64,000 nucleotides of DNA, from the NCBI RefSeq assembly GCF_050947335.1, contig NC_134997.1, positions 2,480,001-2,544,000 of the forward strand, given 5' to 3'. How positions within the stretch are numbered: the first letter of the stretch is position 1; the number at the start of each line of letters is the position of its first letter. The stretch is from Megachile rotundata. Lineage: Eukaryota; Arthropoda; Insecta; Hymenoptera; Megachilidae. A program made the translations under genes and the position numbers. Below the pieces are notes generated by a model, which worked only from the letters and a program-made list of their open reading frames with translations, did not search any database and was not told the DNA's origin. Below are positions 1-11,341 of the stretch, piece after piece.

Positions 1-80
1 TGTTACGGATAACTCAAAATTTATATAGTACATTGAAAGTTTAAATTATAGTCAAAATTATTGTATATTTATTATTTTAG

Positions 81-3000
81 GTTCATGATGTTCGTGCTCA
101 TTGCGTTTCTTCGCCTAAGTATTCTAACCTTCTAAATGTGATGGATATATCAGATCCGGTTGTTACTAACTGCTTAATTGATCAACGCGAAGTTGAATGT
201 GTTTTGTTAATTCCAACTAATGTTGAAGCAGCTGATATTATGTCAGATGTTACTAAGGTACCACAGAATTGTAAAAGAGCTTTTACTCTGACAGCTGATA
301 CCTTTTATCCTGACCCTTGTTATAGAAGTTATGGTGGACCTCATAACTTAAAAGCTAACTTTCTTCAGGTGTCTGTTAGAGATACAATTAAGTATGACTT
401 CTTCTATTATTTTTATCTTTAATTTTTGTCACATATTTTTGTTATATGTGTATTCTATTGGTTTTTAAACAGTGCACTGGAAGAAGAGTTTCGTACTATA
501 GATAACGAAAAAAATACTACGATGAAAACATATACCACAATTTGTGAAAAAGAAAAACGTATAAGTGCCGAGTTAATATCTGTTAGTGCATCAATTACAG
601 AACTTAATACTGCTCAGGATAAATACAAGACATTAATTAATGATTTAAAAGACAAAATTGAATCTAACGAAACTGTTTCTATCACTTTATTCGTAAGTAA
701 TTTACATGAATATCTATATGATGTTCGAAGATTATATGAAATATTTTATTTTATGTAGAAAAATGAACTAAATGAATTAGAAAAAAAGATACAAGAGGAG
801 AAACGTGTAGAATCACGTTTAAATAAAGATGTTAATAAACATAAAAAAAATGTTGAACGTTCAGAAGAAGAAATTAAACGTTCCAGGGAATTAAGACAGA
901 ATTTGGACTCAAAAATTAATCTTTTGAAGGAAAATATAAAAGAACTAATAAATGAAAAAGAAGCGATGCATGCAAAGAGCCGGCATGCTGCAAAAAAGTT
1001 AGAGGCATTACGACATGCTTTACAAAATGCAACAGCGGAATTTGAAATACAGCAAAGATGCACAACAAAGGCAGTATCTGATGCTACTGCTCGATGCGCA
1101 AAAATAAATACTAAAAGGTCCATAATGAAGTTACATGATATATCTATGGTTTGGTGCAAGAAGTATCACATACATATAGGGTGCTCACGCCTGAGTGTGA
1201 TAGCACGATATTTCATGAACTATTTCATGAATTATTGATGACACGAAAAAGTGTTAATATGGAAATTGCAGGATAAAAGGGGCTCTGTGTTTTGGCGTAA
1301 ACAAAATTTTTTTAATGTTATTAATATAAAAGATATTTATATTAATATTTATATTAGGTTAAGTTTTGTTTTTTAAATGGAACTATGTATATATTTTTTT
1401 TTTCGATCACGCAATAGTGCTTTTCAAGACGAATTCATTAAGATTTAGTTTATTTATCCGATTTTTATTACTTTTCGAGATATAACGCTTAGAAATTTAC
1501 GGATTTTCATCAGGGACGTCTCGATTTGAGTAGAAATAATAATCACGGTCTTATTGTTACGGTAAGTATGTACCGCATGTTTGACTTTGCCTGACAAAAC
1601 CGATAGCCGGGCTCTACGGTCCCGACGGTAAGTCCAAAGAATAAGAAACGTAAAAAGAATTGTGCATCATCTTTGATGCGGAAAACTTAGACCGTAATGG
1701 ACAATACTTTCCACGTTCTTTACTCTTCGGACTTGCCGTTGGCAGGCAGAGTCAAACATACGACACTCACCGCAACAATAAAACCATTTTTGTGACTTAC
1801 TACTCAAATCGAGACGACTCTGTTTAAAGTCAGTAAATTTCTAAGCGTTATATCTCGAAAACTAATAGAAATTTGGTAAATATGTACATTAAATATTAAT
1901 GAATTCGTCTTGAGAAGCACTATCGTGTGATCGAAAAAAAAATATGTAATTCCATTTAAATAACGAAACTTTACCGTCACATCTTTTAGATTAATAACAT
2001 TAAAAAAATGTTATTTACGCCAAAACACAGAGCTTTTTCATTCTGCAATTTCCATATAAACATTTTTTTGTGTCATCAATAGTTCATGAAATATCGCGCT
2101 GTCACACTTAGGCGTGGGCTCTTTGTATTATACACCTTATTACTGAGAATTTCTTGCCATTAATATTCTTTGCGTGAAGTTTATTCTATAAAACATTTTC
2201 ATGTTGATATATACAAATATCATTATAATAATTTCTGTACAAAATTTGAAATTGTTTTTTATATAGAATTTACAGTTGTTTATTAACTAAATACTGATTT
2301 TAACTCGTTTTTATAAAACTATGACTTTGATATTTCGTGTACCAAGTCATAATATATATTATATTAACAAATTTGTTGTTGCAAGATTAAATATTTAAGC
2401 TTGTATTATGGTGCCATAAAATTGAATATTTTTGTAGATCGGTTAATGAACTTGAAAGATTGTCTAAAGATTTGAAAGCTAAAATTCGCGAAATAGAGTT
2501 GCGGTTTGGAACTATAGATAAATTACGCAAAGAATTGAAGGATAAAGAAGCAAAGATGGGTAAAAATTTAGAATTGACTAATAAAATTGAGAAAAATTAT
2601 AAGGTGAGTTATAAAATACAATGTTTCAGTCGTATGGTGTTTAATGTATACAATGCACAAATTATTATTATAATGTTGTCATTAAAATAATTATCACATG
2701 TATATATTGAACTATAGTTACATCTTCAACGACTGCAAACACGGAAAGAATCATTTTCTAACTTAAAGCATATGCATGGAATAAACATTCAAAATTCATT
2801 TTCAAATGTACTCGCTTTACGAAATAAGAAGGTACAAAGATAAATTCTTTATTTAAGAACTAAAAAAGAGTTTTCTACTTCATATATTAAGGTTTATGTT
2901 GTTTTCGTACATTAAATACTTTGTTCAGGGTACTATAAACATTGATCATGGCCGAAAAATACTTGAACTTGTAGTGAACTCCCAAAATGATAATAAAAAA

Positions 3001-3446
3001 TCAATAAATGATGCAAGATCATTGTCGGGTGGTGAAAGGTCGTATTCGACTGTTGCTTTCATTTTAGCACTTTGGGACTGTACTAATTTACCATTTTACT
3101 TTCTTGATGAATTCGATGTTTTCATGGTAAATATATTTTGTGAATATGATGCTTTTTTAACGTTTGTATAATGTCCTTTGCGAAATCTTTACGGGCAATT
3201 TTTTTAAACTAGGATAAAGTAAATCGACGAGTCATAATGGACATCCTTTTGGATCATGCGAAAACGCATCCACAAAGTCAATTCATATTTTTAACTCCGC
3301 TAGACACGTCTAATGTGTTAGCTGAGGATTACATAACAATCCATCAGTAAGTGTAATTTAAATCAAATTCAAACTGTAATTGCAAATGTACACCATATTT
3401 ACATATACGAATTTTTAGGTTAGCAGAACCAGAAAGAACAGGGTAA
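81..3446 (+). CDS. SMC6: SMC6, C-terminal half (5' end outside window)
   Basis: Subunit of the SMC5/6 complex, a nuclear ATPase that acts in homologous-recombination repair and replication-fork stability. Proposed exons are 81-391, 473-692, 759-1117, 2438-2603, 2718-2831, 2929-3126, 3213-3346 and 3419-3446. They have GT/AG borders and join in one frame of 509 codons plus a TAA. In order they encode the hinge (NCLIDQREVECVLLIPT near the start), a long charged coiled coil over exons 2-5, the ABC signature LSGGERSYSTVAFILALW, the Walker B/D-loop PFYFLDEFDVFM, and a short tail ending LAEPERTG. The family is about 1,100 residues long, so the Walker A half lies left of the window. The donor at 1118 (GTCCAT) is weak, and that intron holds a foldback transposon. 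Boundaries were inferred by eye from reading frame and homology. Confidence 0.93.
1177..2127. mobile_element. Foldback transposon, family 1, copy 1 (in SMC6 intron)
   Basis: Two long inverted arms meet near 1660. The left arm (gtgctcacgcctgagtgtga...) reappears reversed before about 2127. Inner blocks such as gagatataacgcttagaaat and caagacgaattcatta match copies 2 (33529-34800) and 3 (40157-41216). It is the most diverged of the three copies and keeps no transposase ORF. It sits wholly inside the intron between SMC6 exons 3 and 4. Confidence 0.8.
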
Positions 3447-4667
3447 AATTTATATCAATATTTCATAAGAGAAATGTTACTTCTACAATAATAGATACAT
3501 AATAATGCATAGAACTACGTAAAATGTTGTAATGATTGATACTGTTACAAAAGTTTATAACTAGAAAAGTAAAAATAAGTAAAAAAAATATATTTTTGTA
3601 ACTTTACGATTAACGTTAAGAAACAGTAATTTAACAGGTTTAAATTGGTTTTTGTCATAATTGTTAAGTTCAGGAAAATTCAGGAAAATAATTTATTTAA
3701 AATACATGTAGTTTTATTTATCAAGTTATATGGTACTTTATTCTGTAGAAAAAGATGTACAGATAAGTAGTTTATAAATAGTGATTTTATACGAAATGTT
3801 ACTTCAGTATTTTTAGAATTCTTTTATTACAATATAATAATTATAGTATAAAACTACATACAAAATTTATGCAAAATAAAAAACAGATTATAAATACAAA
3901 TGTTTTATTTGCTTTATTCGCATCTTATTTATAACGTCTCAAATAATTTAATTTGGTTGTTATATATCCAACTATGAATGTAATGTATAAGAAAATAAAA
4001 GAGTGCCAAAAAAGTCAGGTATACGAGACTATAAGTAGATCAAGGTTTGCACCTTCGAACAAATCTGGTTTGTCCCGATTAACGCAACGACTCATATTAC
4101 ATGCATTACACATAAACAGTCCAATAGGTACGAGGCGTGGTTACGTTGTGTAACCGGCAACATTGGCACTGGCAGAGAAAGTGTTCGAACCATGAAGTCT
4201 GTCCGTGAATTGTAAATGAAATTCAGCCTTCTTGACAAGCAATAGGAGCAGTTGAAAGTGTGGACATAAAAACTTTGTCATTACTTACATGTTTTTTCTC
4301 ATGCACCATGCATTTGTAATGTTTCTCTCCGTATATGTACTTGATCAATACTTAAATGCTCCGTAATTTAAATAGGAATTCATTGTTTAAGCTACTTTAT
4401 CAGTTTATGAAAATTGAGCATAAACTAGTTTATGGTAAAGGTAAAAATATTTTTTGCACTATTTACTTAATTCTTGCGGTATTGTATATCCATACATGAG
4501 TTTAAAGATAAATAACCACGAATATTGTTTTTTTTTTTTAATAACCGGAAAGATTATCAGTGTAAGTCTTGCCGTGTTAAGAGATAGAAACATGGAAGGT
4601 AACAGAGTTCAAATGAATTGAGAAAACAGTAACATAACTATTTTGTGCAGTTGCTAAAAAACCGTAA
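3447..4667. other. Intergenic region between convergent SMC6 and CPR-A
   Basis: AT-rich with no supported gene. An AATAAA at 3875-3880 could polyadenylate SMC6. A TTTATT at 4668-4673, which reads AATAAA on the minus strand, could serve the facing cuticle gene. A 66-codon open frame at 3953-4153 has no recognisable similarity. Confidence 0.5.
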
Positions 4668-4707
4668 TTTATTTGAGAAACATTATTCCTAAAGACAACA
4701 GATCGAT

Positions 4708-5679
4708 TCAGTGGATGTAGGCCGTGGCTGGGGCAGCATAAGCAACAGGAGCGGCGGCATATTTAGCGATGGGGGCAGCGTACGTTACAGCTGGAGCAGC
4801 GGCAATTTTAGCTACTGGAGCAGCGTAAGCAACTGGGGCAGTGGCGATCTTGGCAACGGGGGCAGCATAGGCAACTGGAGCAGCGGCGATTTTGGCTACT
4901 GGTGCAGCGGCGACTAGGGGAGCAGCAGCAGCTTCTTTGCGAACGACGGCATTGAATCCATTAACGGGGTCAGCAGTGTAGTCGACGATGCGTTTGGTTC
5001 CGTCAGCCTCGAGAAGAGAATAGCTGCCTTGAACTACGTCTCCGTCACGGGTTTCTTGCTGGCTCTTAGCATCACCGGTCAGACTGTCGTGTACGTCATA
5101 GGCATAGCTGTATTGGGGATGGGGGTCGTAGTCAGCATCTACTGCTTTAGCCACGGGAGCCGCCACTACCGCCTTAGCTACGGGAGCCGCTGCTACTGCG
5201 ACTGGCGCGGAGTAAGCCAATGGAGCGGCGTGCGCATAAGTTAAGGGAGCAGCGGGAGCATAAGATAACGGAGCAGCTTCCCGTAAAATTCCGGCGTTGG
5301 CGGCTGCTACCAACACGGTGAATGCGATAAACTGTAAAGAAACACATATAATATAATTAATTGAATACCTATAATTGTTAAATATACGCATTCCAGGCGA
5401 AAAGCATTGTAAATCAAGTGTTTTTTACTAAAATTTTTAAGTAGATGATGAAAGTTTCACGAAAATTTTTGAGTTAGGTCACGTGCTCTACTTTCAAATC
5501 AAAAATCATATAACGAGAAGAAACACTACTTTAAGAACTATTACATTATAAATTAGTGCGTATATCAACAATACAATATATTACTATTGGTGAAATATGT
5601 TTCAATAATTAAGGGAGCAAAGTTGAAGGTACCACTGAAATGAACTACGAGTTATTGTTCGTTATACCTTGAAGGCCAT
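4708..5679 (-). CDS. RR-2 cuticular protein (CPR-A)
   Basis: Secreted structural protein of hard cuticle that binds chitin through the Rebers-Riddiford RR-2 domain. Exon 1 (5668-5679) encodes MAFK and ends at a GTATAAC donor. Exon 2 (4708-5331) follows a CAG acceptor in phase 0, giving 211 residues. The signal peptide runs MAFKFIAFTVLVAAANA. The RR-2 core starts near HPQYSYAYDV, continues through DVVQGSYSLLEADGTKR and ends YTADPVNGFNAVVRKE. Ala/Pro/Val repeats of the type AAPVAYAAPVAKI fill both flanks and end TAYIH. The start was chosen because the short first exon matches CPR-B and CPR-C; simply extending exon 2 upstream would read through the intron. It is divergently oriented from its close paralogue CPR-B. 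Confidence 0.93.
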
Positions 5680-5728
5680 TACTGCTTGCTTGATTGGAAG
5701 ATCTCTCGATCTGTACGTCTGTAATGCG

Positions 5729-5764
5729 AATGATACTACAGACGGGTTGTTTTCGGCTTTTATA
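5729..5764 (-). promoter_or_regulatory. Core promoter of CPR-A
   Basis: On the minus strand a TATAAAA (5758-5764) precedes a TCATT initiator (5729-5733). The first T of TATA lies 33 bases upstream of the initiator A. CPR-B and CPR-C show the same layout at 34 bases. The implied 5' leader before the ATG at 5679 is about 50 bases. Confidence 0.75.
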
Positions 5765-8700
5765 CTGTTGTGAGCAGGACCTACGGGTACGCTGACGTAA
5801 CTGGGTGACGGTACCTTCGATGGTCACCCGACTTGTGGCTGCAAAGTGGCACAAAATTGAGCAAGAAATCGGACCACACCCAATACGAACAATTCGATCA
5901 GTGACGATAGTCGTTGGACCATCATGAACACCATCGCCATGTACTAGGCCACGTCCTTGTTGTACGTTACTTAATCTGATCTGTTTTTGATTAAGGAAAA
6001 TATGCCAACTTCCTTTTTGCATATATTTTACGAATGAGATCTGTGAGTTTCTTTATTTACAACAACAAAAATATAATGCATAAATATTATAATATATTAC
6101 TATTAGCGACATATACATAAACATTATGTTCTGTATCATGTATAGTTAGACTATCAAGTCAAAAGCTTAAGTTCTTTTGTTCCTATATATTTACGAAATT
6201 TACAACTATTAAATATGTAATGCACTTACGTGTTTATAGTCGCACGTACTTTTTATCATTTTTTCTTATACTTACATTATTTAAAATTAACACAATTAAT
6301 TATTCTAATGAAATGTATAACAATATTAATAATGTCATTACTTCAAACTCGAAGTTAAATAAGTATTCAACAAGTATATTATATACATTTTTCAAAGCAT
6401 GTATTTATGAAGTATATAAAATAATAGATATTAAATATACTGTATCTAAACGTAACAATTACTTATTGATAGTTGGGAGATGTAAACTTCTTTTTTGGTT
6501 AATTGATATGCTCTTATAAGGAAATAAAAGTGTCTTATAAGGAAACAAAGGTGAAGACCTGTACATAACTTTAATTGTCATTAATTTAATGTTGCCTTTT
6601 AAACGTTATAAATTAATTTATAAGAAGTAAAATATAGTTCAAATACTGAAACTACGATCGAAACTTTCATAAATTTTTGATATACATATAAATGTTATAA
6701 ATAACATTATCAAATATCAATTTCAGGTAGTAATTCACAGTTTGATTTTTTATTAAAAATTGTATCATATTGAGATCGTAGCGAATAATTTACAAATTAT
6801 CTTCTTCTTACAGTGAAATAATTGTAAGGTGTAAAAGCTGCACTTTGATAAACTTTGTGTTAAATAAAATTAAATTGCAAATTTTTGAAAATTAAAGATT
6901 GATAAGGAATAATTTTTAACCGATGTTTATGTGTAATTTTTCATAATAGTTAGAAATAAAAGTTTTAATTAAAATTTGTAACATCAATATTTTATGGAAA
7001 ATTAATTTTAATTATTAACTATTCGTTTTTAATAAAATATAGAAAAATGGCAGGTGTTAAAGACCTTTACATTTGTTAGTGTTCATTTAATTTTATTGAA
7101 TATTTCAGTTCAAATCTGGAAATAATTAGAAGAACAATTTTTCACATACTTAAAATGAAATCTAACAATAATTTTCTAAAAACTAGTATTTTGTGTACAT
7201 TACGTATAAATCGGTATAAATAATTTGTATATACTGATTTAAAAAATGGTACGAATGATCACTTATTAATATCGAAAAAGTCTTGCGTTAAAATTGACAA
7301 ATTTCAGTTTTAGCTTATCTACAAATTTCAAGCATCCGTGTCTCATTATTCCCAGAAATCTAAGAAAAAGGATCGGAAATGTTAATCGCAGTTATCAATG
7401 TTATTTGTCACATGATGGCCTATAGGTTAGTAGTGCAAAAAATTTTGTTCAACAACCTTGAGTTCTTCCATAATTGGCGGAATCAACTGGTTTTTTTCGC
7501 GGTATAAAAAAATAAGAAAAGAACGAGGTTAAGCGTCGATGATGTAAGAAGTTAATGACGTAAGAGTGATCAGATTTTTGTACGATTAATGTGATGTAGC
7601 GAAATTTTCATTGGAGTTCAAATATTTCTCTATCCTTAATTCTATAGCAAGCATAAAGAAATTAACCGCGGAAGATTCTATTCCTATGTCTTAAAACACT
7701 TATTTGGAATTTTACACAGCAGTTGGAAGTTTTTACGATTTCACTGTTATTAAAAAAAATTATAATTTTATGTAAATATATGTATATGTATACTAATTAT
7801 AACGTATATCAAATTTACAGAGAACAGTTGTAATGTAATTATAACCGTGTAAAAAGATGTTGGAAAAAATTAAAGATATATTAGAGAAAGAAATATATTG
7901 TTGCCGTCCAAAAGTACAATTGGTCATGTCCAAAGTCTCTTTGGTATGTACAAAATTTTCAAATAATTCAATGGTTTCTTGTTTGATCTATAAGTAATGA
8001 AGATAGGAAATATTGCGATATTATATCAATATTTTGTGTAAAAAATTTGTAATAACTTTACTTCGGTTATGTAGAATATTCTAAAAAGATGGAATTTGAG
8101 ATAACAGATAAGAAGAAACTATATTAAAGATAACAATGACTTAAGTTTTACTTAACGAATGTTAAATGTTATTGAGATGTAAGACAAATCTTCTGTACCA
8201 ACCTAATAGTAATTAATTTCAATATTTATTATACTATAAGGACGGACGACATGAATTCAAATTGACATTGATTTCACTTGAACCTTTCTGTCGATTACTG
8301 TGCGAGATACTTATTCGAAGTGAGTGACAGACATCATGCAAGGTATAAGTCTTGATTTTGGATCTGGATCAGTATATTTCTCCAATGGCCTGCGGCTATC
8401 AATCGATCGAGACGGACCTCGCGATTCGGCTGGCCCACCTATTTTTTTGTTTCATTATGAAAGTGCTCCACTTCAGTTTGCCAGTAACGTTAGATGTGAC
8501 GCAACGATCGACGTAGATCAGGATACACGGACTCGAAAGTTTCACAACGTACCTGTACTGACAAATTCTTTTTATCATACAGTGTTTCACACAGAATTTG
8601 GAGAAATTTAGAAAATCGATTTGTAACTGGTACAATTAAATTTCAATCAACGTCGTACAATGATACGAAATGTCGGTGTGTCCAATGTAGTAGAAAAAAT

Positions 8701-10208
8701 TCATGAATTAAAATGTAAGACAAATTTGTATGCATGTGATGATCAGAGTGTAGACAGAAAAAGGAATTTAATTTCTATTGGCCGATTAACTATTTACACA
8801 TCTAGACCTCAGAATCAGAATTTACGTTTTATACAAAAATTCATTAACTTAAACCTTTTATAAAAAAATTACATATTACGTATTCTTTATCTCAAAATTT
8901 TTGCTCTTTCTGATGAAAAAATTGAATTCATCAGTTTTCTGATAAAAATAATATTAAACCTATATTGTTTTGCACATTTTCTGTACTATTCATTTATCTA
9001 CTGTTTTTTTCATGTTTGCAAAGTATAATACGCTTTAGTGATAGAGACAATGTGTACATAATTTGATTTTTGATGATGTTGGAATTATTATTTTTATTAT
9101 ACATCTGATTCCTGTATCATTTTTTTGAAGATTTGTGAATATCTTGTATTAAAAATATTTATTATAAAAAAAAAAATGGAAAAAATATTGTAAATTTATA
9201 TTTTGGAAACGAATAATAAAGAAACTGCAAACATGAAAAATAAAAAGTGTTGTCAGTAATTTCGATAATTATAAAATTTACTACTCATTTACGTTTGACA
9301 AAATACGAGGTTTTTATAGCATATTATTTTATGTATTTGAATAATATATTATGCATTTAAATAATTTACACTTGTGGAATGTTCGGTAAGAAATCGTCGA
9401 AATCATCAAGATTGCATAAAAGTAAAACTTTACATGGCGAACAAAATAATTTAGGAAAAAGAGTTGATTAACATTGTAAACATGATATAGAAATAACGTG
9501 TGTCAGTCAATGTTAGAAAATTAGAAACGCATTTAAGCGTTTTTATTTACGTGAAACGCTATCAATTTGAATTCGTTTAATACTTTTTTTAAAAAGTTTT
9601 GTTTAATTGTATTTTTTAAATACAAAAATTAATCGGAAATTTCTATTAAGCTTCATATTTGTCAGTATATAATCTGTAAACCATTTCAACATTTCTAATA
9701 AAACATTTTTATTGTCTATAAAAATTACTTTATGGACAAAATAAAGTGTTTGTCATAATTTTTGTACTGTTGGTATGTAAGTTGTATTTAAGTATGGAAA
9801 CAAAGAAGTATAAGTCGTAAAGTGAGTGCGTTTTATGCGCTAATAAAATAATTTAAAAAATGTTATTTTAATTATTCACAATTTCTATTTAACAAGGAAG
9901 TTAGTAGTAACTGTTAATTTTGTAAAGAAAATTGAGATAAAAAATAAATACTGTTAAAAGCTAGTAACATGAGTGCCTACTATTGAACAAGTTACTTTGA
10001 TAATCAGTATGCAATATTGTTCATACTATCTGTTAGTCTATGTAACTTTATACTAGAAATTTTGAATGAGGATGTGAACGTATATGTATTTGCAAGAGCC
10101 AAGTTCAAGTACGATAACATTCAATACGATCTGTTACCGAACTTTGAAAGCTTGGCAAAACCCGACCAATTTGGTGGGGGAGATCGGTGGTAAGAGCTCG
10201 ATCACCGG
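5765..10208. other. Long AT-rich intergenic region between CPR-A and CPR-B
   Basis: Mostly AT-rich DNA with many stops in all frames. The only part that stands out is a less AT-rich open stretch at 8324-8611. As the shared upstream region of two divergent cuticle genes it may hold enhancers, but I recognise no specific binding sites. Confidence 0.4.
8324..8611 (+). CDS. Possible small ORF, unknown
   Basis: A 95-codon open frame beginning MTDIMQGISLDFGSG and ending FHTEFGEI. It lies in a stretch with noticeably more G and C than its surroundings (about 8320-8560). I recognise no domain, signal peptide or transmembrane segment. A second ATG lies four codons in (MQGISL). It could be a decayed exon, a lineage-specific gene or chance. 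No splice partners or promoter were identified. Confidence 0.2.
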   Translation: MTDIMQGISLDFGSGSVYFSNGLRLSIDRDGPRDSAGPPIFLFHYESAPLQFASNVRCDATIDVDQDTRTRKFHNVPVLTNSFYHTVFHTEFGEI

Positions 10209-10248
10209 TATATAAAGCAGTCCGAATAAACGTTGGACATCATCAGTC
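10209..10248 (+). promoter_or_regulatory. Core promoter of CPR-B
   Basis: A TATATAAAG box (10209-10217) is followed by a TCAGTC initiator (10243-10248), with the core TATA starting 34 bases before the initiator A. A second TCAGTC lies at 10251-10256. The TCAGT motif is the usual arthropod initiator. Confidence 0.8.
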
Positions 10249-10284
10249 GCTCAGTCGATTCAAATCAACCTAATCTTTTCAACA

Positions 10285-11112
10285 ATGGTGTTCAAGGTGG
10301 GTGATGTATTTTGACTTTCGGTTTATACAAAATCGCTAAGCCAATACGAATGACTAAGAATTCGTTTTTACTAAGTATCACTTAATAGAGTTTATAAGAA
10401 TTTTTAATGATTACTTTCGTTATTACAGTTCATTGCCTTCATCGCCTTCGTGGCCGCCGCCAATGCCGGAATTTTGCGTCAGGGTACACTAACCTATGCC
10501 CCCGCAGCTCCATTAGCGTACACTCATGCCGCACCGTTGGCGTACTCTGCACCAGTGGCAGTCGCAGCTCCCGTAGCTAAGACGGTGGTAGCTAAAACAG
10601 TGGATGCCGACTACGACCCTCATCCCCAATACAGCTACGCTTACGATGTACACGATAGCTTAACTGGTGATGCTAAGAGCCAGCAAGAGTCCCGTGATGG
10701 AGATGTAGTGCAGGGTAGCTATTCTCTCATCGAGGCTGATGGAACCAGACGAACAGTTGACTACACCGCTGATCCAGTCAATGGATTCAATGCAGTGGTC
10801 CGCAAGGAACCAGCCACTGTCGCCGTGAAAGCTGTTGCCCCTGCTGCACCCCTGACCTACGCTGCTTCTGCGCCAGTTCTTGCTGCTCCAGTTGCGAAGT
10901 ACGCCGCCCCCATAGCACATGCTCCAGTATACACCACGAAAGTTGCTGCCCCAGTTGCCGTTGCCCATGCTGCCCCAGTCGCTGTTGCCCATGCTGCTCC
11001 AGTCGCTGTTGCCCATGCTGCACCTATCGCTTACTCTGCTCACCCTCCTACTTTTGCCAAGTACGCTGCTGCACCAGCCCTGACCTACGCTGCCCCAACG
11101 CACTATTTGTAA
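10285..11112 (+). CDS. RR-2 cuticular protein (CPR-B)
   Basis: Secreted chitin-binding cuticle protein. Exon 1 (10285-10296) encodes MVFK and is followed by a GTGGGT donor. Exon 2 (10429-11112) follows TTACAG in phase 0, giving 231 residues. The signal peptide is MVFKFIAFIAFVAAANA. The RR-2 domain begins DADYDPHPQYSYAYDV and ends YTADPVNGFNAVVRKE, almost identical to CPR-A. The tail has Ala/Pro/Val repeats, including three near-identical 27-base units (AHAAPVAV) near 10965-11030, and ends APTHYL. Codon third positions are C-rich, unlike the AT-rich surroundings. CPR-A and CPR-B are probably an inverted duplicate pair. A weak ATTAAA at 11194 could be the polyadenylation signal. Confidence 0.94.
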
Positions 11113-11282
11113 ATGTACTTCCTTCGTAAAATCGATGTTCCGGACTCAGGCTGAATCTTTTATTTATTTTTTTAGCAGACTTGTTTGTGATCGATTAAAG
11201 TCGTTACAAATGTATATGAATTTTCTTCTTTCCTGTCTTCTTTTATCCATTTGTACGTTTTTCCTTTGCACTCTACCTACGT

Positions 11283-11341
11283 ATATATATATATAAGGAT
11301 ATATATATATATATATATATATACATACGTATATATATATA
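11283..11341. repeat. (TA)n microsatellite
   Basis: Runs of alternating TA interrupted by AAGGA and CATACG. It lies about 170 bases past the CPR-B stop. Confidence 0.9.

Noticed and set aside
746..1159. 137-codon open frame on the minus strand
   Set aside because: It is the antisense of the SMC6 coiled-coil exon, whose + strand reading is clearly coding.
5645..6022. 125-codon minus-strand frame overlapping CPR-A exon 1
   Set aside because: It runs through the promoter and leader of CPR-A in another frame and shows no domain.
10660..11103. 147-codon minus-strand frame, and a similar Gly/Ser-rich + strand frame at 4711-4917
   Set aside because: Both are antisense shadows of the Ala/Pro/Val repeats of the cuticle genes.
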